A stretch of 64,000 bases of DNA from Streptomyces sp. NA04227 (GTDB lineage Bacteria > Actinomycetota > Actinomycetes > Streptomycetales > Streptomycetaceae), in assembly GCF_013364195.1 (NCBI RefSeq), contig NZ_CP054918.1, forward strand, positions 744,001 to 808,000. The letters run 5' to 3'. Positions 29,562 to 39,944 of the stretch are shown here, piece after piece. Position numbers and translations under genes: made by a program. The notes beneath the pieces were generated by a model. That model worked only from the letters and a program-made list of their open reading frames with translations, had not been told where the DNA came from and did not search any database. The first letter of the stretch is position 1; the number at the start of each line of letters is the position of its first letter.

Positions 29562-31154
29562 TCAGGCGATCTCGTGACGGAAGTCGGCGGGGCGCGGGCG
29601 TTCGTTGCCGAGCGGCATGATCAGCAGCGGCGCCTCGTCCCCGTCGTCGAGTCCGAGTTCCTCGATGTAGGAGATGTTGTCGAAGCCGAGCGCCACACCC
29701 GCGCCGAGGCCGAGCGCCGAGGCGGCGGTGTAGAAGGTCTGGGCGATGGCCCCGACGGTGCCGTTGACCAGGCGGTAGCCCCGGTCCCCCACCGCGTCCA
29801 GGACGGCGCGGGTGCGGACGGTGGGCACCAGGACGGCGCCCGCCTGTTCCAGGTTGTAGTTCGCCAGGAAGTAGTTGCGCTGGAGGAAGGAACCGGGCGC
29901 CCCGGGCACCACCAGCTTCAGGGCGTGTGCCGCGGGGTCGTAGGCGTAGGCCCCCGGTGCGATGCCCTCGACGTGATTGACGAAGGCGTAGAGCGTCGCG
30001 AGCCCGGGGCCCTTTGGTGTCTCCGCCTCGCTGCCCAGGCCGGTACGGGCGCAGGCGGCGAGGGTGGTCGCGAGCTGGGTCGCGGTCAGCGGCCTGCTCG
30101 CCTCGAAGCGGCCGAAGCTGCTGCGGCGCTCGCGCAGCGCCCGGCTCACCGACACCTCGGGAAACTTCGGTGCGGGCAGCGGGTGCGCGCCCTCGCCCCG
30201 GGCGGGCAGGGCCGCGGCGGCGGCCAGCGCACCGGGCGCGGGACGTGCGGTGGCCTCGGCGGCGGTGGCCCGGTGGATGCGGCGCAGGGTCTCGAAGGTG
30301 AGGACGGTACGTGAGGCCTCCACGTCCCGGTGCCGGACGGCGGCGGCGGGCCGGGTGGCGGCGGCGGTGACCGGCGCCCGCTCCCAGCGCAACGGAACGA
30401 CCGCGAAGATCCCCTCCTCCTCGCTCGGCACGCCGAGCAGCCGGGCGAGGCGCTCCTCGTCGAACCAGAGCGCGGGGGCGATGCGCAGCCCGAGCGGCCG
30501 GGCCCACAGCCGCCAGGTCCCGAGGAGCGCGCCCACGTCCATGCTGACGGCGTGGAAGGAGAAGGAGTTGTACTTGAAGGCGTTCTGCCAGTACTTCACG
30601 CCGAGGATCAGGAACTGGTCGGTCCGCGCCGCGTCGGTGTCCTCGCCGAGGGCGCCCCTGACCTCGGAGGTCACGTCCCCGGTGAGCAGTCTGCGCAGGC
30701 CGTGCAGCGGCGGGGCGTAGTGGTGCAGCCCGGGTGCGAGCGGCCCGCTGGGACCGGCCGCCCAGTACACGCTCACCGGGTAGAGGCCACCGCCGGATGC
30801 CGTGCCGCGCGAGAAGTTGGCGTGCGTCCAGTGCGGCAGTGCGGACAGGTCCGTGTTGGCCTGTACGCCGAGGCGGCGGCCGACGAGCCCGTAGGAGTCC
30901 TGGAGCATGCCCGCGAGGAGCGGCAGGGTGAAGGCCGCGGTGGCCTCGGTGTCCGGCGCGGTGGGCAGGCAGGCGGCGGCGATGTCCGCCGCCTGAGCCT
31001 CCGCGGGCCGTCCGGGCAGCGGGTAGGTCTCGGTGCCCGGGTAGAACTTGCTCTTGCGGGGGCGGTCGGCCCAGTCGGGCACGAAGTCCACGGGTTCCAT
31101 CGGGACCCGGCCGCGCCACAGGATGTCCTTGGCGTAGTCATGGGCGTAACCCAC
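29562..31154 (-). CDS. SagB-type azoline dehydrogenase (nitroreductase family)
   Basis: A 530-residue FMN-dependent dehydrogenase that oxidises azolines to aromatic thiazoles and oxazoles in TOMM pathways. The protein shows two nitroreductase-like halves. The first (about 1-260) contains SGGGLYPVSVYW and a D-x-G-A-L-L-G-T-W segment. The second (about 320-530) contains RERRSSFGRF, NGTVGAIAQTFYTAASALGLG and a C-terminal PLLIMPLGN strand. GTG start at 31154 with AAGGAGG five bases upstream. The LanB glutamylation gene follows closely. Confidence 0.92.
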   Translation of the reverse strand: MGYAHDYAKDILWRGRVPMEPVDFVPDWADRPRKSKFYPGTETYPLPGRPAEAQAADIAAACLPTAPDTEATAAFTLPLLAGMLQDSYGLVGRRLGVQANTDLSALPHWTHANFSRGTASGGGLYPVSVYWAAGPSGPLAPGLHHYAPPLHGLRRLLTGDVTSEVRGALGEDTDAARTDQFLILGVKYWQNAFKYNSFSFHAVSMDVGALLGTWRLWARPLGLRIAPALWFDEERLARLLGVPSEEEGIFAVVPLRWERAPVTAAATRPAAAVRHRDVEASRTVLTFETLRRIHRATAAEATARPAPGALAAAAALPARGEGAHPLPAPKFPEVSVSRALRERRSSFGRFEASRPLTATQLATTLAACARTGLGSEAETPKGPGLATLYAFVNHVEGIAPGAYAYDPAAHALKLVVPGAPGSFLQRNYFLANYNLEQAGAVLVPTVRTRAVLDAVGDRGYRLVNGTVGAIAQTFYTAASALGLGAGVALGFDNISYIEELGLDDGDEAPLLIMPLGNERPRPADFRHEIA

Positions 31155-31199
31155 GGGGTCCTCCTTTCAACGGGCACGAGCGGTACGAGGATGGAGAGC

Positions 31200-33209
31200 T
31201 CAGGGGAAGGGGTGCGGGGCCGGGTTGAGGTCCTCGGGCAGCAGCTCCCGGTCCCTCAGGCCCGCGGTGTGCAGTGCGGTCCGCATCCGTGGCAGATGCC
31301 GGGCGCGCTGCCGTGACCAGCCGAAGTCGATGGGCAGCAGGCCGGGTACCAGGACCGAGACGGTGTGCAGGCCAAGGCGCCGCTGTTCCGGCAGGGTCTG
31401 GTCGACCAGGACCACGTCGAAGCCGGCGGCGGCCACCGCCGCGACACAGCGCGCGAGGTTCTCACCGAGGTCGGTGGCAGCCGTGGCGCCCTCGGTGTCG
31501 GGCCAGGCGAGCTCGCCCACCTTCCGCTGCTCTGGCCCGGTCGCGGGCCCGCGCAGCAGGAAGTCGGCGTACTGCCCCATCTCCGGGATTCCGTAGACCA
31601 GGGGGTGGTCGTGCAGGGCGGTGATCAGGTCGAAGTCCTCGGCCATGGCGCGCAGTCGGGCCTCGTCGCCCTCGGTCCGCTCGCGCAGGTTCACCGCGTC
31701 GGTGGCGATCTCGCAGAGCGCGGAGGCCAGTGCCTCCTCCGGGTCCAGACCCGCGCCCGCGCCGAAGCACATCCGCCCGAGGCCCCCGTCGAAGCGCTCG
31801 GCGACGGCGGTCACCACCGGCACCGGAAAGCCGAGGCGGGTGTCGAAGAAGCGTGCCCGGTAGCCGTACATGGCGAGCCGGTCGACCATGGCCCGGGTGC
31901 CCGTACGGGTACTGCTCGTCACGTCGATCTCGGGCAGCGGCTGCTGTCCGTACCAGGTGAGCAGGAAGGCGTCCCGCTCGATGACCTCCATCAGTCCGAA
32001 GTACGCGGCCTCGGCCCAACTGCCGCCGGAGGCACAGCCGTTGGAGCTCTCCTGTACGAAGCGGTTCTCCAGGCCCGGTGCGTGGTAGTACGTGAGGATC
32101 TCCGGCACGAGGCGCGGCTCGGCGTCCCGCAGCGACCAGCCCCAGACCCACGGGATCTCCCGGTCCGCGGCGAAGGGCCGCACCCGCGGGTTGGCCGCGT
32201 AGAACTCCGGTGCGTACAGGCCGACTCGGCGCGGGTCGACGGCGAGTTCGCCGAAGGAGTCGAGGCTGCCGCGCACCGTGACCCTCCGGCTGCGCGAGCG
32301 CATCCCGGCGTACCGTTCGAGCCCTTCCAGAATCCCGACCCGGGCGCTGCGCGCGAAGGAATCGGTGTGCCCGCCCCAGAAGGTCTCCCGCAGGTAGGCG
32401 CCCGAACGCATCGAGAAGCAGCCGATGGTGGCCGAGGTGGAGGCGGAGGAGATGTCCTGCACCAGGGAGGGCCCGAGCGCCCCGCACACCGGGTTGGCGA
32501 AGGCCGCCACGGGCAGCTCGTAGGACTCCAGGGCCCGGGTGCGAAAGCTGCCCGGCCGGTGCTCGGGCGCGGGCGCGAAGTCCGGCCGGGCCCGCTCCGC
32601 GGTGTCCTCCTGGGGGCTGCCGCAGTGCGGGCACTCCGGATCCGGTACGAACGGATGCCCGCGCACGGAGAACGTCGCCAGGTCCAGGAGCCACACCTGG
32701 GCGAAGGCACCCTCGGGCGGTACGCGTCGTGCGACCGCCGTGGCGAGCCCCGCGAGCGCACCGGCCGCGAGCGGGGTGGCGAACGGCCACTGGCCGGTGG
32801 CCCGGGTGCCGCCGCCGAGTTCCAGCGCGTCCCGCAGAGCGAAGGAACGCACCGCCTGCCAGCGCCGCTGAAGGCAGCGGGCGCAGCCGGGTGCCTCCTT
32901 CGCCGGTACGGGTCCCACGACGGCGTGCCGTCCGTAGAGCCCGACCGGCAGCACGGCGGGGGCGGGGGCTTCGCCCAGCACGCCGGGTGCGGGGGCTTCC
33001 CGGTCTCCGTCGGCGGGGCGGACGACGAGCGGGGCCTGTTCCCGCGTCGCGGATCCGGCGAAGGCGTCCTCGAACCCCAGGGCGGACAGGCGCAGTTCGG
33101 GCCCGTCGAGTGCGGCCAGAGCGCGGGCCAGCTCGTCCGCGAAGCCGCTCAGGTCACCGAGTCGCGCCGTCCCCGTGGGCTCCGGCGTCTGCCGGGTGGG
33201 CGCGCTCAC
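31200..33209 (-). CDS. YcaO-domain azoline-forming cyclodehydratase (copy 2)
   Basis: A 669-residue protein with the same plan as the YcaO encoded at 20731-22746. The N-terminal region carries two CxxC pairs (Cys109/112 and Cys193/196), and a YcaO domain follows from about residue 250 with SNGCASGGSWAEAAYFGLMEVIERDAF and GAGAGLDPEEALASALCE. The C-terminus is NPAPHPFP. Both copies keep the ATP-site acidic residues and the proline tail, so both look active. The pair may divide Cys from Ser/Thr, or early from late rings; that is inference. GTG start at 33209, 43 bases after the ThiF-like gene. Confidence 0.92.
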   Translation of the reverse strand: MSAPTRQTPEPTGTARLGDLSGFADELARALAALDGPELRLSALGFEDAFAGSATREQAPLVVRPADGDREAPAPGVLGEAPAPAVLPVGLYGRHAVVGPVPAKEAPGCARCLQRRWQAVRSFALRDALELGGGTRATGQWPFATPLAAGALAGLATAVARRVPPEGAFAQVWLLDLATFSVRGHPFVPDPECPHCGSPQEDTAERARPDFAPAPEHRPGSFRTRALESYELPVAAFANPVCGALGPSLVQDISSASTSATIGCFSMRSGAYLRETFWGGHTDSFARSARVGILEGLERYAGMRSRSRRVTVRGSLDSFGELAVDPRRVGLYAPEFYAANPRVRPFAADREIPWVWGWSLRDAEPRLVPEILTYYHAPGLENRFVQESSNGCASGGSWAEAAYFGLMEVIERDAFLLTWYGQQPLPEIDVTSSTRTGTRAMVDRLAMYGYRARFFDTRLGFPVPVVTAVAERFDGGLGRMCFGAGAGLDPEEALASALCEIATDAVNLRERTEGDEARLRAMAEDFDLITALHDHPLVYGIPEMGQYADFLLRGPATGPEQRKVGELAWPDTEGATAATDLGENLARCVAAVAAAGFDVVLVDQTLPEQRRLGLHTVSVLVPGLLPIDFGWSRQRARHLPRMRTALHTAGLRDRELLPEDLNPAPHPFP

Positions 33210-33252
33210 CGGGCCGGTCCGGTTTCCCGCTCGGGGAGGTGGTGGCGGGCCG

Positions 33253-35463
33253 TCACCGGGGGTCCTCCTTGGTGAGCAGCACGCGTGCGGTGTGGATGCC
33301 TGCGGCCGCCAGATCGGCGGCGCCGGTCGGGACCAGGAAGGCGTCGCGCCCGGCCGCCCGGAGCCGGTCGAGCACGTCGCTCCAGGGGACGGACGCGGGG
33401 GCGGCGGCCGGGTCCGCCGTGCCGGTCACGGTCAGCGCACGGGCGTCGAGGTCGCGCAGCAGCGGGTCCCCGGTGTCGGTCGGCCTGCCCGTCTCCTCGC
33501 GCTCGTACTGCACCGCGCCGAGCAGGTCGCGCAGGGCGGCGACGGCGGCGCCCCGGCGGCTGGTCTCGCTGCCGACGGCCCAGTGCGCGCCGTGCCGGGC
33601 GAGGAGCACACTCACGCCGGTGCGGCTCTGCTCACCCAGGTCGAGGAGTTCGACCGGCACGCCGAGCCGGTCCGCGGACCTGACCAGGAAGAGGAGTTCG
33701 GCGTCGGTGCCGGGCGCTTCGTCCTCGGCGGTGGCCGCGGGCAGCGGAACGGCAGCGGCGGCCTCGCCCCGCACGGCGCGCAGCAGGGCGTCGTGGGCGA
33801 GTGCGGAGAGCAACCCGCGGGCGGCGGCGTCGGCGGCCGAGGGCCCTGCGCCGGTGCCCGCGCTGCTGCGCTCGAAGCAGCGGTCGGTGTTGTGCGGCCC
33901 GAACGGACGCACCGCACCCGCCGGGACCAGGACCGTCTCCTTGGTCAGCAGCGAGAGCGCGGGCAGGCAGGGCGGCGTGCCCTCGGCGGGCAGCCCGCTG
34001 GCGAGGACCAGGGCGTCCGCGCCGATCCGCGCCGGTGCCGCGGTGCCCGGCCGCGCCTCGGTCTCCTCGACCAGGCCGCGGGCCGGTACCACGTGCTCGG
34101 CGTAGACACGGGCGGCGGCGTCCAGGGCGCGCAGCCTGGCTCCCGCGACATGGTGGACGTCGAAGGCCGTGACGGTACGGGCCGGGGCGTGGCCCAGGCC
34201 CAGTTCGACCGCGCTGATCTTCAACGGGATCTGGGTCAGCGGCTCGTCGGCGAAGCGGCGGAAGACACCCGCACGTGGACGGACGAGCAGCGAACGGGAG
34301 TTGAGCTCCTCGACGGCCGCCTCCACCTCGGCTGCGGTGGCCGGTGCGGACGCGCCCTCCGCCACGGCCGCCGTGCCGAGGTCGGCCTCGGCCGGCTGCG
34401 GCTGCTCGGCACACCGCGGGCAGCGCGGGTGCGGCAGCAGCACTTCGGTGCTCACGTCCAGGGACTCCATGTCCTGGACGACGATCTGTCCCTCGGTCTC
34501 CTGCGGCAGCGCGCCCGAGGTGAGCCGGAAGACCTCGTAGCCGAGAAGGTTGCCGGTCATCGCGGCCAGCGGGCGGCCCGGGGTGGCTCCGCCGGGCGCG
34601 GAGCCCGGCAGGGCGAGCGAGCTCCACAGGTCCGCGGCGGCGCCGCGGTCCCCGTTCGATCCGAGCCTGAGGGCAGCGCAGGACCAACAGCCCCTGCTGC
34701 CCCGGGCCATCAACGGCCCCACCACCAGGTCATCGCCGAACGGCCAGGCGGCCACCAGGCGTTGGCCCTCGGGCAGGCCCGCCGCGAGCAGCGCAGTGAC
34801 CAGGGCGGGCGCCCCGGGGCCGGTGGCGAGGACCACGTCCCAGCCGTCGAGCCGGGACCCGGCCGGTGCGAGTGCGTCCTCGGGCAGCGGCAGCACCTCG
34901 ACCGGGCAGCCGTCGGCCGCGGCCTCGGCGGCGTCCTCGCGCCAGGCACCGCTGTCGTGACCGGGGCTCACGCCCACGGTGCCGCAGCCGTTGCGGATCA
35001 GGCCGCGCACCGCCCAGTCGGCGATCGGGTCCGTACCGAGCACGGCGACCCGGGTGCCGCGGAACCGGGCGAAACGCTCCTCGGGCCGGTCCGCGTAGTG
35101 GTCGATGTAGGCGATCTGCGGCGCGAAGCGGCGGGCCACGTCCTCGGGGAGCGCCGCCTCGGCCGCCTGCGGCCCGGGGGCGGGGACGTCGCGGGCGAAG
35201 TCCCGTTCGTAGAGCGTCCTGACGAGTTCGCCCACCATCGCGCGCTGTGCCTCGCCGAGCCCGTTGCACAGTTCGGCCACGGAGTTCTCGCCGGTCAGGT
35301 GCGGGACGAGGAGGGTGGCGAAGCGGTAGGCCGATTTGGCGTTGAGCCGGAATCCGCCGTCGGCGTTGTGGAAGAGCACTCCGTCCGGGGTCTCGGTGAA
35401 GAGCACGTCCCGGCGGATGCGCGGCCGGGTCGCGGCGACGGCTTCGTAGCTGGCTGAGGCCAT
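33253..35463 (-). CDS. ThiF/E1-like TOMM cyclodehydratase partner with N-terminal RRE
   Basis: A 736-residue protein of the Ocin-ThiF-like group that presents the leader peptide to YcaO. Residues about 17-92 (RDVLFTETPDGVLFHNADGG onward) resemble a PqqD-like RiPP recognition element. Residues about 135-320 hold a Rossmann E1-like domain (TRVAVLGTDPIADWAVRGLI) whose glycine loop departs from GxGxxG, as in partners that do not adenylate. Cys pairs in SRGCWSCAALRLG and HPRCPRCAEQ may bind zinc. ATG at 35463 with AGGGGG 7 bases upstream. It is the first enzyme gene after the regulator. Confidence 0.88.
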   Translation of the reverse strand: MASASYEAVAATRPRIRRDVLFTETPDGVLFHNADGGFRLNAKSAYRFATLLVPHLTGENSVAELCNGLGEAQRAMVGELVRTLYERDFARDVPAPGPQAAEAALPEDVARRFAPQIAYIDHYADRPEERFARFRGTRVAVLGTDPIADWAVRGLIRNGCGTVGVSPGHDSGAWREDAAEAAADGCPVEVLPLPEDALAPAGSRLDGWDVVLATGPGAPALVTALLAAGLPEGQRLVAAWPFGDDLVVGPLMARGSRGCWSCAALRLGSNGDRGAAADLWSSLALPGSAPGGATPGRPLAAMTGNLLGYEVFRLTSGALPQETEGQIVVQDMESLDVSTEVLLPHPRCPRCAEQPQPAEADLGTAAVAEGASAPATAAEVEAAVEELNSRSLLVRPRAGVFRRFADEPLTQIPLKISAVELGLGHAPARTVTAFDVHHVAGARLRALDAAARVYAEHVVPARGLVEETEARPGTAAPARIGADALVLASGLPAEGTPPCLPALSLLTKETVLVPAGAVRPFGPHNTDRCFERSSAGTGAGPSAADAAARGLLSALAHDALLRAVRGEAAAAVPLPAATAEDEAPGTDAELLFLVRSADRLGVPVELLDLGEQSRTGVSVLLARHGAHWAVGSETSRRGAAVAALRDLLGAVQYEREETGRPTDTGDPLLRDLDARALTVTGTADPAAAPASVPWSDVLDRLRAAGRDAFLVPTGAADLAAAGIHTARVLLTKEDPR

Positions 35464-35551
35464 GAGTGGACCCCCTGTGGGCGGTTCGGAGCGGATCGGG
35501 GCAGGCGTTGCGGTGGTGCGGTGGGCGCCGGGGACAGACGCGCGGCGGTAG

Positions 35552-35566
35552 CCGGGGAGCCCCCGG
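35552..35566. terminator. Weak hairpin between the SARP gene and the ThiF-like gene
   Basis: CCGGGG and CCCCGG form a 6 bp stem with a 3-nt loop just after the SARP stop codon. It could reduce but is unlikely to stop read-through into the enzyme genes. Confidence 0.3.
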
Positions 35567-35568
35567 TC

Positions 35569-37365
35569 TCAGTGCGGGACGGCGGCCGGTTCCGCGGACT
35601 TCGCGCGGTGCCGCCAACGCGCGTAAACCTGGAGGAAGGCATGCATGCGGTAGGGGCCGGGCGAGCCGTCCTCGAGCAGCCCCGCCTCGACGAGCCGCTC
35701 CAGCACGGCCTCGGCGTCACCGAAGTCCTTCGGCACATCGGCAGGGCGCAACGCTCCCGCGTCCTCGCGCGCCCCGAGGTGGAGGAAGGCCTCCCGCGCC
35801 ACGGGGTCCAGGGCTTCGAGCGCCGCCCCGAGTACGGCGGGCACGGACAGCCGCGGGTCCTCGGCGAGCGAAAGCCGCGCGGGTGGGCTCTCGGCGAGCC
35901 AGTCCGCGCAGGCGGCCACCGTCAGTCCCGGCCGGGTGAGCAGCCGGGCCGCGGCGATCCGCAGCGCGAGCGGGAAGTGGCCGCACAGCGCGGCGAGCCG
36001 GGCGGCGGCCTGCGGCTCGGCCGCGAACCGTGCCGCCCCGAGCAGCGCTTCGAGCAGGCCCAGCGCGTCCTCGGCGGGCAGTACGTCGAGCCGGTGGACG
36101 GCGCCGCCGTGGGTGGCGACCACCGCGGCGAGATGCTGTCGGCTGGTGAGGATCACGGCCGCCTCACCGGGGGCGGGCAGCAGGGGCCGCACCTGCCAGC
36201 CGCTCGCCACGTCGTCGAGGATCAGCAGCATGCGGCCGCCGGCCGGGTCGGGCGGCGGCAGCTGCGCCGCGGCCTCCGCACTGGTCACCGCGGAGCCGTC
36301 GGGCCGTGCCATGGGCAGGACGTGCACCCCGCCGGGGAAGGAGCCCTGCACCTCGTGCGCGGTCTGCAGGGCGAGAGCGGTCTTGCCGATGCCGGGCGCC
36401 CCGGAGACGACGACCAGTGCCTGGTCCCCGTCGCGGGACAGCAGCCGCTCTGCCATCTCCTCGCGCTCGCGGCGCCGTCCGGTGAATCCGGGTACGGGCC
36501 GCAGGGCGGGGGCGCTCGTCGGTACGGGGGCGGTGGTTCCGCGGGCCTCTTGCGCGCCCGGTGACGGGGACGGCCCGGCGGCCAGGGCGAGCGGGGCGGG
36601 TACCGGGGTGCGGCGCCCGGATGCGGGTCCGAGGTCCTCGGCGCGGAGGATGGACAGCTCCAGACGCTGGAGGCCGGAGCCCGGGTCGATGCCGAGCTCT
36701 TCGTGGAGCCGGGACTTGACGATGCGGTACTCGGCGAGGGCCTCCGCCTGCCTGCCCGTGCGGTAGAGCGCCTCGATGAGCTGCTCGGCGAAGCGTTCGC
36801 GCCCGGGGTGCTTGCGGGTCTCCTCCCAGAGGTCGACGAGGACCTGCCCGCACTGTCCTGCGGCGAGCTCCAGGTCACAGACGCGTTCGAGGACCCGCAG
36901 CCGTTCCTCGACCAGTCCGGGGAGCGCATCGCGGTGCAGCATCCGGGAGGCGACGTTGGCGAGCAGGGGTCCCTGCCAGAGCGCGAGCGCCTGTCGGAGG
37001 CGGTAGAGCTCCGTCTCCTCGTCGGTCCCGTCCTGGACGGAGGTCAGGCCGCGGAAGCGCACCAGGTCGAGGGTTTCCCCGGTGGCGCGCATGCGGTAGC
37101 CGCCGGCAACGGACTCGATCATGGTGCCGTCGATGCCGTACTTGGTGAAGATCCGCCGCAGCCGCAGGACACAGGTCTGCAGGGCGGCACGTGCCGTTGC
37201 CGGTTGCTCCTCGTCCCACAGGGCTCGCAGCAGATAGCCGGTGGACACGACCGAGTTGGGATGCAGCAGCAGTGCCGCGAGCAGGCTGGTGGGCTTGGAG
37301 GGCTTCAGTACCGCGACTTCTTCACCGTTCGCGATACTGAGCGGGCCTAGCAGCTCGAACCGCAT
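35569..37365 (-). CDS. SARP-family pathway activator (BTAD + NB-ARC)
   Basis: A 598-residue Streptomyces antibiotic regulatory protein. Residues 1 to about 95 are an OmpR-type winged helix (MRFELLGPLSIANGEEVAVL). Residues about 97-245 are the BTAD domain. Residues about 290-598 are an NB-ARC-type ATPase module with Walker A GAPGIGKT at 322-329 and Walker B MLLILDDV; it lacks a large TPR tail. The ATG at 37365 has GGAG 8 bases upstream; longer frames have no support. It heads the minus-strand gene set, 105 bases before the ThiF-like gene, and is expected to activate the cluster, for instance through the direct heptamers at 20345-20362. Confidence 0.92.
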   Translation of the reverse strand: MRFELLGPLSIANGEEVAVLKPSKPTSLLAALLLHPNSVVSTGYLLRALWDEEQPATARAALQTCVLRLRRIFTKYGIDGTMIESVAGGYRMRATGETLDLVRFRGLTSVQDGTDEETELYRLRQALALWQGPLLANVASRMLHRDALPGLVEERLRVLERVCDLELAAGQCGQVLVDLWEETRKHPGRERFAEQLIEALYRTGRQAEALAEYRIVKSRLHEELGIDPGSGLQRLELSILRAEDLGPASGRRTPVPAPLALAAGPSPSPGAQEARGTTAPVPTSAPALRPVPGFTGRRREREEMAERLLSRDGDQALVVVSGAPGIGKTALALQTAHEVQGSFPGGVHVLPMARPDGSAVTSAEAAAQLPPPDPAGGRMLLILDDVASGWQVRPLLPAPGEAAVILTSRQHLAAVVATHGGAVHRLDVLPAEDALGLLEALLGAARFAAEPQAAARLAALCGHFPLALRIAAARLLTRPGLTVAACADWLAESPPARLSLAEDPRLSVPAVLGAALEALDPVAREAFLHLGAREDAGALRPADVPKDFGDAEAVLERLVEAGLLEDGSPGPYRMHAFLQVYARWRHRAKSAEPAAVPH

Positions 37366-38165
37366 GGACAGCACTCCGCGCCACGGTTCCGCGCGTTGAC
37401 GCGCAGGCCGCCGGAGCGGACAAGAGAGAAAACCGGCCACTGCGGATCGACCAGGAACTCTGTGAGCGGAGAGGGAAAAGATTCACCGGAGCAATTCGTT
37501 CCGTTTCCGTTCCGCCCTGTTCGATGCCGCATAGACGCCCCCCGTATGTGCACCTCGGCGCAAATTGGCCAGCATTCACACGGTCACGTGAACACTCGGC
37601 CAACGCACAAATCAGCTCCGCGAACAACCTGGCAAACCCGGAGCGGGCACGTGCGACGCATGGCCAAAAGCCATCGGCATACTATTCAGCGGATTCCCAT
37701 AAGTCGACCCATTGGCTCCCCACACAATCCGGCCAACTCCGCACGCCCCTCTCCGGACCCCGCCCGGACACCCGTGGGCAAGCCCCCGTCCGCCACGCCA
37801 TCGGCGGGAGGTGGGCCGCTCTGTCCCACTTGAGAGCCCGGAGCGCCCCGCGCTTCCCGCCGATCGGCCACGCCGGGCACTCGTGAGAACCGGAGCGGAA
37901 TTCATCTTCTCGCTGCCTGGACAATGATCGGACACCCTCATTCCGTATCGCGAAACAGACAATAAGGACGGAATTAATTCATCCGGGGTGGCCGAAATTG
38001 GCTACCTATCAAGCCGACACAAGAGGGCTCCCTCGCCGGAAATACAGAATGCGCTCCCGTACGCCGGACCGATGGGCCGGAAAGCTGAGAGTTTGGGTTC
38101 TCGCGCGGCCGATTCGAGCAGGCCGAGACCGGCGGCCGGGCGGCCGGGCGGCGGAACAGCCGAAA

Positions 38166-38199
38166 GGCCCGCTCGCTGCGCCGAGGCAGCGAACGGGCC
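38166..38199. terminator. Hairpin downstream of aroB
   Basis: GGCCCGCTCGCTGC pairs with GCAGCGAACGGGCC (one mismatch) around a 6-nt loop, about 76 bases past the aroB stop. It is the probable terminator of the aro operon. Confidence 0.75.
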
Positions 38200-38255
38200 T
38201 GCGTTACGGACCGTTGGGACTCCAACGGGCCTGCGTTACGGACCGTTGGGACTCC
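38192..38255. repeat. Two tandem perfect copies of a 32-bp unit next to aroB
   Basis: A 32-bp unit beginning AACGGGCCTGCG and ending TTGGGACTCC occurs at 38192-38223 and again at 38224-38255 without a change. Directly beyond it the 12-mer CCTACTGGTCCG occurs at 38254-38265 and at 38274-38285, the second copy covering the aroB stop codon. The first copy overlaps the right arm of the hairpin at 38166-38199. It looks like a recent local duplication at the junction between the peptide cluster and the aro operon. Confidence 0.9.
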
Positions 38256-38274
38256 TACTGGTCCGGCTCGACCC

Positions 38275-39940
<1,666 letters not shown>

Positions 39941-39944
<4 letters not shown>

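Larger units (their letters stand above)
37366..38274. other. 909-base gap: SARP promoter region and cluster boundary, no gene found
   Basis: No open frame here shows Streptomyces codon bias or recognisable protein sequence. The stretch 37440-38060 is visibly AT-richer than its surroundings, as expected of a promoter region. It should hold the promoter of the SARP gene on the minus strand. Visible elements are a near-palindrome GGTCACGTGAAC around 37577-37588, the 10-bp palindrome GAATTAATTC at 37971-37980, a hairpin at 38166-38199 and a 32-bp tandem duplication at 38192-38255. The right-hand end is the region downstream of aroB. Confidence 0.7.

Noticed and set aside
20462..37365. Calling the cluster a classical pyridine-type thiopeptide cluster
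   Set aside because: The leader fits, but no second SpaB_C-like cycloaddition enzyme is visible, so I kept the broader TOMM/LAP label.
20462..37365. Cluster as a lanthipeptide locus
   Set aside because: LanB-type proteins are present, but there is no LanC cyclase, and YcaO, ThiF-like and SagB-type proteins point to azole chemistry.
18726..38274. Mobile-element origin with attachment sites
   Set aside because: No integrase, transposase or tRNA gene is in or beside the block, and I found no matching direct repeats at both ends.
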